A stretch of 64,000 nucleotides of DNA from JACOTV01 sp964579395 (GTDB lineage: Bacteria; Patescibacteriota; Microgenomatia; UBA1406; GWC2-37-13). Below the pieces are notes generated by a model, which was not told where the DNA came from, ran no database searches, and worked only from the letters and a program-made list of their open reading frames with translations. Position numbers and translations under genes: made by a program. How positions within the stretch are numbered: position 1 is the stretch's first letter; each line of letters starts with the position of its first letter. This document shows positions 8,727 through 17,899 of this stretch, piece after piece. The stretch is taken from the NCBI GenBank assembly GCA_964579395.1, contig CAZOFT010000001.1, forward strand, positions 62,001 to 126,000, in the 5' to 3' direction.

Positions 8727-9998
8727 CTAGAGGAGGTCGACGATCAGTGTGCTCCAGCCGAATTTCTCGCGGCGATATCCTTCACCGGACTCAGGATTAT
8801 AAAACTCTCTGAAGTGTGATTGCTTGATCATTTTGACGGTGCGGGCAATCAGTTCATCAGCCACTTCTTGATACCCGTGCTTTTGAAGGCCTTTTATGAT
8901 AAGCCAGTTGGTGGCAAGCCAGGTCGGGCCTCGCCATAGATGATGTTGATCGCCTGGCACATAGTATTTTTCATTCTTGGCCACAGAGGGCACCGGAAAA
9001 TCAGTCCAGTATTCATCTTTGTTCAGCAAGTGTTTATCAACTAATTGTTTTACATGATCAGCCGGAATACCGCTCACAAACAGCGGCACCAAGCTCACCA
9101 CGGTATTCACCCGTTGCTTCGTTTCTTTTTTCCCTGCAAGTGAATAATACAAGCCATCTTTTTCATCCCAACACTTGGCTACCAGAGAATCAGTAGCCTT
9201 TTTTGCCACATCTTCCCAATATTGCGCCTGCTCATCATCACCGTGCAAGCGATACAGACGAGACAAACTCCAGTTTGATTCGATCCATATCGTGTTGAAA
9301 ACCAATTCCTCTACATTAAAATGGTCCAGTTTAAATATCGCCTTCATGGAATAATTCACCGCAAGATTCTTCAAATCCGGTTGTCTGAATGCTGCAGATA
9401 AGGCAAGCGTGTCATTACCCAGATATCCAAGAACCGGCTGAAATTCCGGCGATTCATCTAGTCCTGATTCTTTTGGGGAGATAATGGAAATCAAATGATC
9501 GTGATCCGGATCCTGTACAGTCATTAGATACCGGTGGAACGCGGCAATCTTTGGCAACACCTCCGTGAGATATTCGATATTCGGCGACGCCTGATGGAGC
9601 CTCTCAACAGCCAGGGCGATAAGTGGTGGCTGCGAATGAGCGGTTGTATTGGGCTTCAGGCCTACGCGACTTTCCATGTACGCCCAATACGGAAAATGCC
9701 GCGTTTTATCCCAGAAGATGATATGGGGAACCATTCCATTACGCCACTGACCCATAAGAAGCGTGCGGATCTCCCGACGCCCCCAGGCTACATCAAAATG
9801 GGACAATACAATCGAATGAAAGCAGGTATCCCAGAGCCACTGAAATACATACTCCACATCGGCGGGAGAAATAAACTCAAACTCACTGTGTTTCCATGAA
9901 GAATACCCACGTTGCAGATTATTATTAAATATCTGCTTCGCCTCTTGGATCGTTTCTTCTTTAAACTCGTGATATGTTGATTTCGTTTGGGTTGCCAT
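8727..9998 (-). CDS. GH63-clan glycoside hydrolase (glucosylglycerate/mannosylglycerate hydrolase-like)
   Basis: The 423-residue product has an (alpha/alpha)6 glycosidase pattern. It shows QWLWDTCFH near residue 53, SGLDESP around residue 181 (the GH63 general-acid Asp), WRGPTWLATNW in the second half, and EFYNPESGEG near the C-terminus with a candidate base Glu. It lacks the large N-terminal domain of eukaryotic GH63, as in bacterial glucosyl/mannosylglycerate hydrolases, which release sugar from the compatible solute. Substrate is inferred only from that resemblance. ATG 9998 is preferred over an upstream in-frame start because that region overlaps a terminator. No signal peptide is seen, so it is probably cytoplasmic. 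Confidence 0.75.
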   Translation of the reverse strand: MATQTKSTYHEFKEETIQEAKQIFNNNLQRGYSSWKHSEFEFISPADVEYVFQWLWDTCFHSIVLSHFDVAWGRREIRTLLMGQWRNGMVPHIIFWDKTRHFPYWAYMESRVGLKPNTTAHSQPPLIALAVERLHQASPNIEYLTEVLPKIAAFHRYLMTVQDPDHDHLISIISPKESGLDESPEFQPVLGYLGNDTLALSAAFRQPDLKNLAVNYSMKAIFKLDHFNVEELVFNTIWIESNWSLSRLYRLHGDDEQAQYWEDVAKKATDSLVAKCWDEKDGLYYSLAGKKETKQRVNTVVSLVPLFVSGIPADHVKQLVDKHLLNKDEYWTDFPVPSVAKNEKYYVPGDQHHLWRGPTWLATNWLIIKGLQKHGYQEVADELIARTVKMIKQSHFREFYNPESGEGYRREKFGWSTLIVDLL

Positions 9999-10024
9999 AT
10001 TGTTTAAATACACTTTACGATATA

Positions 10025-10060
10025 CAAAAAAGCACCCCCTTTGCAAGGGTGTTTTTATTT
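10025..10060 (-). terminator. Rho-independent terminator behind the SGNH hydrolase gene
   Basis: Read on the minus strand, an ACACCC arm and a GGGTGC arm enclose a short loop and are followed by six T residues. It lies about 170 nt after the SGNH hydrolase stop codon and just before the GH63-like gene. The flanking A-run on the other side gives it potential in both directions. Confidence 0.65.
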
Positions 10061-10226
10061 TACATCCTGTCTATTGATATAAAACATATCACAAAGACTC
10101 AGATTTGCTCAGAAGTATCACATATCATCCTGAATATTCGCTGACGGAATATGCAAGAGATTTGATAGTACTTGATACCTAGTATGATAGTACGACCCCC
10201 GCTACCTTCAAGCGCGTTTTTTGAAG

Positions 10227-11189
10227 CTACTTAAGTTCAATGGTTTTGACCATTGTGTCGATCATGAAGCGCGCGCCTGCTTCTGAAGGATGAATACCAT
10301 CGAGGGTGCTGACATACTCAGCTTTTCCTTCCTTTCGACCTTGATTCGCGATTGATGGAGTATAGGCATCAACAATCGGCACATGAAGATTTTTTGATAA
10401 ACCCATTGCGTTTTCCATAAGTTGAATTATCTTTCCCGAGTGTTCATACGCTACGGCACGTTCCCAGTTTACTCCTTGGGGACCATTGCCGAAATCGTAG
10501 CGAAGCGGTGCAATTTCAGCCACCACATACACATCAGATCCCAGTTTCTTCACCTCTTCAATCAGCTTTGCGTAGGTGAGCCAGTGTTTATCGCGATCGT
10601 ACGGGACAAAGGGGTTATAGGCAAATGAGCCCAGAAGCACAACATCAGGAAGCAGTCGATCAATAGTCTGGTAGGCACGCCCCCGGTATTCGTAGGGTTC
10701 ATGAAAGCGTAGGAGCGCTTCTTCAGCATTTTGTGCACCCATCGAATAGTTGTAAAAGGAGAACGTAACGCCCGGATATTTTTTCTTCATTTGCAAGTCA
10801 AAATATGACATCTCATCTCCCAACACATCCAGCATTGAATCACCGTAAAGCGCAATTATGTACGATTTCTTCTCGGGTTTGGAACTGGCAGGTTTAATAT
10901 CTGATATTGTGCTCTCAGCAACATCTGGTTCGGCGGTCTGTGTCTCGGGCTCAGGACTGACTTGCGGTGTAATTTCATCCATAAGGCCCGCCACCTGGCC
11001 ATCCACTGAGTTGGCAGAAGGCGGCACAATTTCTTCCTGAAGATTTTGCACATTGCTGGCCTGAGAGCCTTGCGGCATGAGAAGCCGCACTGACACATTG
11101 GCAAGCACCAAAAAAAGAGCCAGTGACCAAGCCACTGAAAGCACGGCGCGCATATAGCGACGCCTCATAAGATGGTCGACAAACTCCAT
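10227..11189 (-). CDS. Membrane-anchored SGNH/GDSL-family hydrolase
   Basis: The 320-residue product has an N-terminal transmembrane anchor (about residues 14-36), an acidic Pro/Glu/Thr-rich linker to about residue 100, and a C-terminal SGNH domain. The GDSM motif near residue 116 supplies the catalytic Ser, GSFAYNP resembles the Asn block, and DGIHPS supplies the Asp/His pair. Such enzymes remove acyl groups from sugars or peptidoglycan outside the membrane. Start: GTG 11219 and ATG 11189 are in frame. ATG 11189 leaves a natural anchor and lies 9 nt after TACACT (11204-11199). Its neighbours are the GH63-like enzyme and the sortase pair, consistent with envelope work. Confidence 0.75.
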   Translation of the reverse strand: MEFVDHLMRRRYMRAVLSVAWSLALFLVLANVSVRLLMPQGSQASNVQNLQEEIVPPSANSVDGQVAGLMDEITPQVSPEPETQTAEPDVAESTISDIKPASSKPEKKSYIIALYGDSMLDVLGDEMSYFDLQMKKKYPGVTFSFYNYSMGAQNAEEALLRFHEPYEYRGRAYQTIDRLLPDVVLLGSFAYNPFVPYDRDKHWLTYAKLIEEVKKLGSDVYVVAEIAPLRYDFGNGPQGVNWERAVAYEHSGKIIQLMENAMGLSKNLHVPIVDAYTPSIANQGRKEGKAEYVSTLDGIHPSEAGARFMIDTMVKTIELK

Positions 11190-11350
11190 ATACAAAATAG
11201 TGTAGTGAACTGCAAGCACAAATGCAACTTGGGACCAAAAATCTACTCACCAGATCAATAAAGGAGCTGAATAAATTTTTCTATAAGTTTTATTTAGTAT
11301 TTTCTTATAGTATTTTACTTGCTTATTTAATACCCTTTTTAAACAACTTA

Positions 11351-11397
11351 TTTACAGATTAGATATTGTCTGATATAATCTCGATATAATTTACTAT
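11351..11397 (+). promoter_or_regulatory. Promoter region of the sortase-substrate operon
   Basis: TTTACA (11351-11356) and TATAAT (11374-11379) are 17 nt apart. A second TATAAT lies at 11385-11390 and a TACTAT at 11392-11397, the latter ending 6 nt before ATG 11404. The surrounding 180 nt is strongly AT-rich, and several start points are possible. Confidence 0.65.
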
Positions 11398-11403
11398 AAG
11401 TAT

Positions 11404-11964
11404 ATGAAACACATCTTATCTCTTTCGGCAATCCTGGTTATTTTTGGTGCGCTCATCACGTCACCTGCACGCGCAACCGACTTCACTACCTATTCATGCC
11501 TTGCTCCACAAGGAACCACAGTCGTCTCATATGACGAAGGAGTTCATGGCATCATTGGATCAACCGCTTCTCATGAAGGGTCGGATGTTGTGTATCGTAC
11601 CGGAGACAACTACCTTCAGTGCTACTGTAACGACAATGGAGATGGCATACAGACCAATTGGATAAACGCACGTGATTTGTCACTTGAACAAATCAATGAT
11701 TATCGCCGCAATGGCTGGATGTATGCTGAAACCGGAAGCTCATGGGGGCTTACCAATGATCCGTATTTGGCAAAAAATGCATCGTATCTCTGTCGTGGAC
11801 GGGGAGGTGCAGCCGAAGGAGACAGTGAGTCTACCGGATATGGAACCGGCGGTGGCGAGCTCTTGGCAGCAACTGGCAGTTGGGGATCGATCGGCTACTT
11901 AGTTCTTATGGGCACCACGTTTATTTCAGGAGCATATCTTCTTGCTCGTCCGCAAAACGCGTAA
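11404..11964 (+). CDS. Secreted sortase substrate with LAATG sorting signal
   Basis: The 186-residue product has an N-terminal signal peptide (hydrophobic residues 5-19, SPARA before residue 25), a small extracellular domain with four Cys (C32, C73, C75, C130), a Gly/Ser-rich linker, and a C-terminal sorting signal: LAATG at 154-158, a hydrophobic stretch to about 180 and an Arg in the short tail. LAxTG is the motif used by class E sortases in Actinobacteria. The domain contains NDNGDGIQTNW and WGLTNDPYLAKN, which look like a conserved surface module but match no named family I can state. The sortase follows 15 nt downstream. Confidence 0.8.
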   Translation: MKHILSLSAILVIFGALITSPARATDFTTYSCLAPQGTTVVSYDEGVHGIIGSTASHEGSDVVYRTGDNYLQCYCNDNGDGIQTNWINARDLSLEQINDYRRNGWMYAETGSSWGLTNDPYLAKNASYLCRGRGGAAEGDSESTGYGTGGGELLAATGSWGSIGYLVLMGTTFISGAYLLARPQNA

Positions 11965-11979
11965 CCACAAAAACGGCCT

Positions 11980-12513
11980 ATGAGATACTCGACAATCACA
12001 TACACATCGTGCATTGTCGGAATCTTCTGTATACTGTACGCAGGAACCATTTCAGTACTCCGCTATAGTCCGTACCGTCTGGCATTTTCCGGGTACACCC
12101 CGCCAACCAGACAAGTAGTACGACAGCTGCATCCGACCCGTGTGTCTATTGCATCAGTGGGTATTGATGTGCCGGTTGCCGAGGCGCAGTACACAACCAC
12201 GTGGACACTGCACAGCGATGGAGCATCTCATTTGGCAGATAGTCCTGTGCCGGGATCTCTCGGTAACAGTATCATTTACGGTCACAACTGGGCACCGATT
12301 TTTGCCAACCTAGTCGAGGTGCGTCCAGGCGAGCGAATCACCGTGACATTGTCAGATGATTCAACGCAGCAGTTTGAAGTGCAGGCAGTTGATATTGTCG
12401 CAGCAGATGCAGTTGAAGTGCTTCGGAAAACAACAGATATACGCCTGACATTGTATACCTGTACCGGACTCTTTGACCAGAATCGATTTGTAGTTACAGC
12501 AATCCGAATATAA
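11980..12513 (+). CDS. Sortase (class E/D-like transpeptidase)
   Basis: This 177-residue membrane protein has one N-terminal transmembrane segment (about residues 7-27) and a sortase beta-barrel. Catalytic residues are visible: His102 in IIYGHNW, Cys161 in TLYTCTG, and Arg169 in NRF. Sortases cut a sorting signal after Thr and join the protein to a cell-envelope amine. The preceding gene encodes a matching LAATG substrate, so this is a dedicated pair. Subclass is inferred from the substrate motif and from the TLxTC-like catalytic motif. The start is an ATG 15 nt after the substrate stop codon. Confidence 0.88.
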   Translation: MRYSTITYTSCIVGIFCILYAGTISVLRYSPYRLAFSGYTPPTRQVVRQLHPTRVSIASVGIDVPVAEAQYTTTWTLHSDGASHLADSPVPGSLGNSIIYGHNWAPIFANLVEVRPGERITVTLSDDSTQQFEVQAVDIVAADAVEVLRKTTDIRLTLYTCTGLFDQNRFVVTAIRI

Positions 12514-12612
12514 GGCCTATAGTGCATGTATCACGTATGTGCGTGTTTGCACCATAAGCTATAGTGTAATTTCTATAACAATATAGTATAATTCATAGCA
12601 CTCATTTCTTTT

Positions 12613-13335
12613 ATGAACATTCCCGCACACATTTCCGTTATCGTCCCGGTTTGGAACGAGCAAGGATCGCTTGATCAGCTCATCGGCCGCATTCACGCAA
12701 CGCTCACATCCCATGATGTGACGTACGAAATACTCTTCATCGATGATCACTCCACTGATGAAAGTCTCAACATCATATCCCGCGCGACAGAGACATATCC
12801 CATCCGTGTGTTTAGCAAAATCGGCACACGAGGAAAAGCTCAGTCTATCTATGAAGGTCTTGAATATGCCAAATATCCCATTGTTGCCATGATTGATGCT
12901 GATTTGCAGTATCCTCCGGAAGCACTGTATCCGATGCTTGAGATGATCCGTGCAAACACAGCAGATGTGGTAGTGGCAAACCGCACCAACCAGGGCACCT
13001 CACCGCTTCGACAGTTTGTACACAAAGCGTGTCGAATCGGATTAGGGAAAGTGCTGCACGGGTTTGACTGTGATATTCAATCCGGCATGAAAGTCTTCCG
13101 TCAGGATGTTGCGGCGTACATTGCGCAACCAGAATCCGGATGGGCATTTGACTTGGAATTTCTCATTTCTGCACGGCGCGCCGGCTATCGAATCGGGCAC
13201 TACGACATCACGTTTGCCAAGCGACAAGCAGATGACTCAAAGATAAACATGATTGAAGGAGCTTGGCAGATCGGCACATCGGCAGTAAAATTGAAGTTTG
13301 ACGAATTACGTCACAAACAAAACGCACACGCATGA
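12613..13335 (+). CDS. Family 2 glycosyltransferase (polyprenyl-phosphate mannosyltransferase-like)
   Basis: The 240-residue product is a GT-A fold GT2 enzyme of the DPM1/ArnC type. IVPVWNEQ at the N-terminus, FIDDHSTD and the DADLQ (DxD) segment near residue 97 bind the nucleotide sugar and metal. No transmembrane segment follows, as in DPM1. Such enzymes usually load a sugar onto polyprenyl phosphate for GT-C enzymes; two GT-C proteins are encoded at 26063-29259. A TATAAT box at 12587-12592 lies 20 nt before the ATG. It overlaps the next gene by ATGA and is homologous to that gene's N-terminal half. Confidence 0.85.
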   Translation: MNIPAHISVIVPVWNEQGSLDQLIGRIHATLTSHDVTYEILFIDDHSTDESLNIISRATETYPIRVFSKIGTRGKAQSIYEGLEYAKYPIVAMIDADLQYPPEALYPMLEMIRANTADVVVANRTNQGTSPLRQFVHKACRIGLGKVLHGFDCDIQSGMKVFRQDVAAYIAQPESGWAFDLEFLISARRAGYRIGHYDITFAKRQADDSKINMIEGAWQIGTSAVKLKFDELRHKQNAHA

Positions 13336-15470
13336 TAAGCATTGTTATACCAGTACGAAACGAATCAGCAAATATTCCGCACATATTGCAGGCGGTTCAT
13401 GACACCATGACCGAAGCCGCACTTCGCTATGAAATTGTGGCCATTGATGATTACTCAACTGACAACAGCTTTGAACTTCTCGAAAGCATGAAAGGGCAGT
13501 ACCCATTGTATGTATATAAGAAAAAGGGGATTATCGGCAAAGGATCATCTGTATATGAAGGTATTCAAGTTTCACGCGGGTCTATCGTGACTCTCTTGGA
13601 TGCTGACCTTGCCTCATTGGCCCAATACATTCCGGCCATGGTGGAAGAGTTGACATCAGCAGATATCGTGGTCGCCAATCGAAGCCTCAATGCAAAAGAC
13701 CTCCCGCTTGGAAAGCGACTGCAGTACAAACTGGAGCGATTTGTTGATAAAACACTGTTTCACCTGGATGTTGATGCACAATCTGGATTGAAAATGTTTC
13801 ACAAATACAGCATCGCACACATTGATGTTGAACCCAGCAAATGGAGCTTTGATTTGGAGTTTTTGTATAAAGCTGCACATGCCGGATACACCATCAAGAG
13901 CATTGACGTGGAACACGTAGAGCGCACCCATGGTCGCGATCAGATGCCGTTTGTACAGGCAACACTGGAGATGCTTCTTATTTCGTTGCGTTATCGTTTT
14001 GCACCGCCAAAGCCGATTGTCCTCAGCACTGAAGATGCATCTGAAATCGGATGGAAAAGACAGCGCTACAAGGGCTACACCAATCTTGAGCAGTCACAAA
14101 GCGCCATCGAAACACTTACTTCACCGCAAATCATCATTATGGTGTCGTTGTTTGCCGCAACCGTGCTGTTTTTCCTGCTCAATCTACACATTGCGCTTAT
14201 TATCTTTATTTCTGCGCTGACTGTCTTGTACTTTATTGATCTGTTTTTCAATCTCTTTTTGATTCTCAGCTCAATGCGGAAAAACCCTGCAATTCAAGTG
14301 GCACAGGAAGAAATTGACGCGATTGCCGAGTGGCCGCGCTATACGATCATGTGTCCGCTTTACAAAGAGTGGGAAGTGGTCGATCAGTTTGTTGACGCAA
14401 TCCAAGCACTTGATTATCCCAAAGATAAACTCCAGGTTATTTTGAGTCTTGAGGAAGTGGATAAAAAAACCATTGAGGAAATCAGCAAGATGGATCTTCC
14501 GCCGTATTTTGAAATTCTGATTACTCCAGACACCAAGCCGCGTACCAAGCCAAAAGCATGTAATTATGCTCTGATGCACACAACCGGCGAATATGTCGTG
14601 ATTTATGATGCGGAGGATGTGCCGGATCCGCAACAGCTCAAAAAAGCTGTCGCAGCATTTAAGCGCCTTGAAGGACGCAATGTCGTGTGTCTACAGGCCA
14701 AACTGAACTTCTACAACCCGGATCAGAATATCCTTACCCGCCTGTTTACCCTCGAGTATTCACTCTGGTTTGATCTTGTATTGACCGGACTGCACTCAAT
14801 CGGAGCGCCGATTCCCTTGGGCGGTACTTCAAATCACTTTAAAAAAGAATCACTTGACGTCTTGCAGGGATGGGATCCGTTTAACGTGACTGAAGACTGT
14901 GACTTGGGTATTCGCCTCTTTAAAAACGGATATAAGACCAATGTTCTCGAATCCATCACTATGGAAGAGGCAAACAGTAGCTTTTTCGGCTGGTTTAAGC
15001 AGCGCTCACGCTGGATCAAAGGATACATCCAGACTTATTTGGTACATATGCGCCGTCCGCACGAGTTTATCACTGACTGGTCAAATCCACACATTCTGAC
15101 ATTCCAGATCATTGTCGGATTTAAGTTTTTCTCCATGTGGGTCAATCCGATACTCTGGATCATGACTATCAGCTATTTTGCCCTTCGTGCAACAGTCGGA
15201 CCGTATATCGAATCTCTCTATATCACTCCGATTCTGTATATCGGCATGTTCTCTCTGGTCGCCGGAAACTTTTTGTATTTTTATTACAACATGATCGGCG
15301 CTGCATCCCGCCGTCAGTGGGACTTGGTAAAGTATGCCTTTTTGGCACCGGGATACTGGCTCATGATGAGCTATGCATCCTTAAAAGCACTGCAATCTAT
15401 TATTTTTGCTCCGCACTATTGGGAGAAGACTACTCACGGATTGCACAAACGCAAACCAGTTGTCGCATAA
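13332..15470 (+). CDS. Bifunctional protein: two GT2 glycosyltransferase domains joined by membrane helices
   Basis: The 712-residue protein fuses two GT2 domains. Residues 1 to about 225 form a DPM1-like domain (VIPVRNES, AIDDYSTD, LDADLA) related to the protein encoded just upstream; both share a D-QSG-K-F segment. Hydrophobic helices at about 255-318 follow. Residues 330-580 form a processive-type GT2 domain (MCPLYKE, DAEDVPD, TEDCDLG, QRSRWIKG), where Q-x2-RW is the acceptor-site motif of cellulose/hyaluronan synthase relatives. Further membrane helices close the protein. It would add sugars at the inner membrane face, perhaps with export. The two activities are inferred from motifs and the sugars are unknown. 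Confidence 0.85.
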   Translation: MISIVIPVRNESANIPHILQAVHDTMTEAALRYEIVAIDDYSTDNSFELLESMKGQYPLYVYKKKGIIGKGSSVYEGIQVSRGSIVTLLDADLASLAQYIPAMVEELTSADIVVANRSLNAKDLPLGKRLQYKLERFVDKTLFHLDVDAQSGLKMFHKYSIAHIDVEPSKWSFDLEFLYKAAHAGYTIKSIDVEHVERTHGRDQMPFVQATLEMLLISLRYRFAPPKPIVLSTEDASEIGWKRQRYKGYTNLEQSQSAIETLTSPQIIIMVSLFAATVLFFLLNLHIALIIFISALTVLYFIDLFFNLFLILSSMRKNPAIQVAQEEIDAIAEWPRYTIMCPLYKEWEVVDQFVDAIQALDYPKDKLQVILSLEEVDKKTIEEISKMDLPPYFEILITPDTKPRTKPKACNYALMHTTGEYVVIYDAEDVPDPQQLKKAVAAFKRLEGRNVVCLQAKLNFYNPDQNILTRLFTLEYSLWFDLVLTGLHSIGAPIPLGGTSNHFKKESLDVLQGWDPFNVTEDCDLGIRLFKNGYKTNVLESITMEEANSSFFGWFKQRSRWIKGYIQTYLVHMRRPHEFITDWSNPHILTFQIIVGFKFFSMWVNPILWIMTISYFALRATVGPYIESLYITPILYIGMFSLVAGNFLYFYYNMIGAASRRQWDLVKYAFLAPGYWLMMSYASLKALQSIIFAPHYWEKTTHGLHKRKPVVA

Positions 15471-15508
15471 GCATATCCTCATTAGAAGACCGACCATGAG
15501 ATCAGATT

Positions 15509-17899
15509 ATGAAACGTTTTACCAAATCATTGTTTACGTCGGGAAGCGTACTCGTGATTTGTATCATGATCTCCAACTTCCTCAATTACGCTTTTAATTC
15601 CTTCATCGGACGAAACGTATCCTTTGACAACTTCGGGTTGTACTCGCTGTTTAATAGCTTCTGGGCATTATTCAGTATATTTCTTGTGCCGCTTGGGGCA
15701 ACCGTCGCCAACCGCGTATCATACCTTGACGGCAAAGACGGAAAACTTGCTTCACGCGCATTCTATATACAAACCCTTCGCAAACTCCACATACCAATTG
15801 CAGCAATTGTGATTTTGTGGCTTGCGGCAAGTCCGCCACTGCATCAGTTTTTCAAACTCCCCAGCGTGTGGGCTCTTGCGCTATTTGCGCCAGTCATGAC
15901 CGTGAGCCTGTACACCTCAATGATGAAAGGGTTTCTCAATGGCCGACTTGATTTTGCACGAGTCGGCTTTTTGTTTCTTTTGGAAGCTGCATCCCGTCTG
16001 GGGCTTGGCATCTTGTTAGTCACTATAGGGCAGCCCCACCTTTTGTACTTGGCTATTGTCGGATCAGTGAGCGTATGGGGAGCAGCCACGTACTACTTTG
16101 TCCATATTCGTGAAGGTCGCGAACATCAAGCACATGTTGACTATCCGTTTCCGAAGCGATTTTTTGTGGCAGCATTTGTGGCCGGGCTTTGTACAAACGC
16201 GTTTATGAGCTTTGATGTTATTTTGGCAAAACATTACCTGACTCCGTACGATGCGGGACGCTACGCATTCTTATCGCTTGTCGGAAAGATGGTGTACTTT
16301 TTTGGTTCGACACTGCAGATTTTTATCATCCCGCTCGTGTCCAAAAATGAAGGTGCCCACAAGCAATCATCACGCGTCTTTTTGGCCACCGTCGGATCAT
16401 CGGTCGTATTAACCGCCATTATGGTGATAGCCATCGGTCACTTTGGCTATATCACCATGCCGATTTTGTTTGGTCCGAAAGTAAACAACATCGCGCCGTA
16501 TCTGGTGCTGTACGCCTATGCAATGGGATTTTTCACGATTGCCAACGCAATCATTCAGTTTCACTTGGCAAAACATCAGTATGCATTTTCAGTCGTAGGC
16601 TTTTTGGCAGCGATCATTATGAGCTTTGTCATCGTGGCACATCATGGGAGCATTGGGGAAATCGCTACAGTTCTCCTGTACACCACATCAACTCTGCTGG
16701 CAATAACGGTGCTGCTGCATTTTATTCAAAAAGAAAGCAGTTTTTTTATTCGCAGTCTGATTGATCTGATCAGCCTTTTTTCACCGATTCCGCAACATAC
16801 AAATCCCGGAAAAAAACGTATTCTTGTATTTAGTTGGCGCGATATGCACCACCGATTTGCCGGCGGATCTGAGCTGTTTGTCCATGAGTTGGCAAAGCGC
16901 TGGGTAGCCCGTGGCGCATCGGTAACCTTGTTTTGCGGCAACGACGGCACATCGCCTCGTTATGAAGAAATTGACGGTATCTCGATCGTCAGACGTGGTG
17001 GTTTTTATATGGTCTATGTATGGGCATTTGTCTACTACATTTTCCGGTTCCGCGGACGCTTTGACATCATTTTTGATGTGGAAAATGGCGTGCCGTTTTT
17101 TACACCGCTCTACGCCCGAGAAAAGATCTACCTGGTTATTCATCACGTACACCAGGATGTGTTCCGTCGTAGTCTTCACCCCATCCTGGCCGCCTATGCG
17201 ACTTTTATGGAAATGCATGTGATGCCGTATGTGTATCGTACGATTCAAGTACTGACAATCTCACCGTCAACCAAGCGCGATATTGAAAAAGCGAATCTCA
17301 GCACTGTCGAACCAAAGATTGTGTACTGCGGTGTTGCGCAAGGATCGCAGCCGGGTGAAAAGGCGGAGAAACCGCTGTTTGTCTATGTCGGACGACTCAA
17401 ATACTACAAATCAGTAAACGTATTTATTAAGGCAAGTCTTGCAGTTAAAAAAGATCATCCCGACGCACGCTTTGTGGTGGCCGGAGAAGGAGAACATGAT
17501 CTCTCACTGCATGCGTATGCTAAGCGCCTTCATGCGCCGGTAGAGTTTGTGGGCCGTGTCAGTGAAGAAGAAAAAATTCATCTCTATCAGCAAGCATGGG
17601 CCACCGTCAATCCGTCTGCCATGGAAGGATGGGGGATCACGTCAATTGAGTCAAACAAGTGTGGCACACCGATTTTGGCATCTGATGTGCCCGGTCTTCG
17701 TGACTCAGTCAAAGATGGGTACAGCGGCTTTTTGTTTCCGTATGGAGACGCCGATGCGCTCACCGCGCTCATGAACCGCATTATTGATGAGCCGGCACTT
17801 CGCGCAAAAATGAAACAACAAACGCTTGACTGGTCATCACAATTTGATTGGGATCGCAGCGCAGACACGCTGTATGAATTGTTTGAGCAAGAATCATGA
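15509..17899 (+). CDS. Fusion of a Wzx/MATE-type flippase and a GT4 glycosyltransferase
   Basis: The 796-residue protein has two parts. Residues 1 to about 410 contain some twelve hydrophobic helices and resemble polysaccharide-exporting flippases of the MATE/Wzx superfamily. After a linker, residues about 432-796 form a GT-B glycosyltransferase of family 4: an N-terminal HHRFAGGSELFVHEL segment and a C-terminal EGWGITSIE (the E-x7-E sugar-nucleotide motif) near residue 708. Joining flippase and transferase would couple synthesis to export at the membrane. No internal stop or frameshift separates the parts. The next GT2 gene overlaps its stop by 4 nt. Confidence 0.85.
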   Translation: MKRFTKSLFTSGSVLVICIMISNFLNYAFNSFIGRNVSFDNFGLYSLFNSFWALFSIFLVPLGATVANRVSYLDGKDGKLASRAFYIQTLRKLHIPIAAIVILWLAASPPLHQFFKLPSVWALALFAPVMTVSLYTSMMKGFLNGRLDFARVGFLFLLEAASRLGLGILLVTIGQPHLLYLAIVGSVSVWGAATYYFVHIREGREHQAHVDYPFPKRFFVAAFVAGLCTNAFMSFDVILAKHYLTPYDAGRYAFLSLVGKMVYFFGSTLQIFIIPLVSKNEGAHKQSSRVFLATVGSSVVLTAIMVIAIGHFGYITMPILFGPKVNNIAPYLVLYAYAMGFFTIANAIIQFHLAKHQYAFSVVGFLAAIIMSFVIVAHHGSIGEIATVLLYTTSTLLAITVLLHFIQKESSFFIRSLIDLISLFSPIPQHTNPGKKRILVFSWRDMHHRFAGGSELFVHELAKRWVARGASVTLFCGNDGTSPRYEEIDGISIVRRGGFYMVYVWAFVYYIFRFRGRFDIIFDVENGVPFFTPLYAREKIYLVIHHVHQDVFRRSLHPILAAYATFMEMHVMPYVYRTIQVLTISPSTKRDIEKANLSTVEPKIVYCGVAQGSQPGEKAEKPLFVYVGRLKYYKSVNVFIKASLAVKKDHPDARFVVAGEGEHDLSLHAYAKRLHAPVEFVGRVSEEEKIHLYQQAWATVNPSAMEGWGITSIESNKCGTPILASDVPGLRDSVKDGYSGFLFPYGDADALTALMNRIIDEPALRAKMKQQTLDWSSQFDWDRSADTLYELFEQES

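Noticed and set aside
12522..12563. GTGCA/TGCAC hairpin after the sortase gene
   Set aside because: Only 5 bp with a long loop and no T-run.
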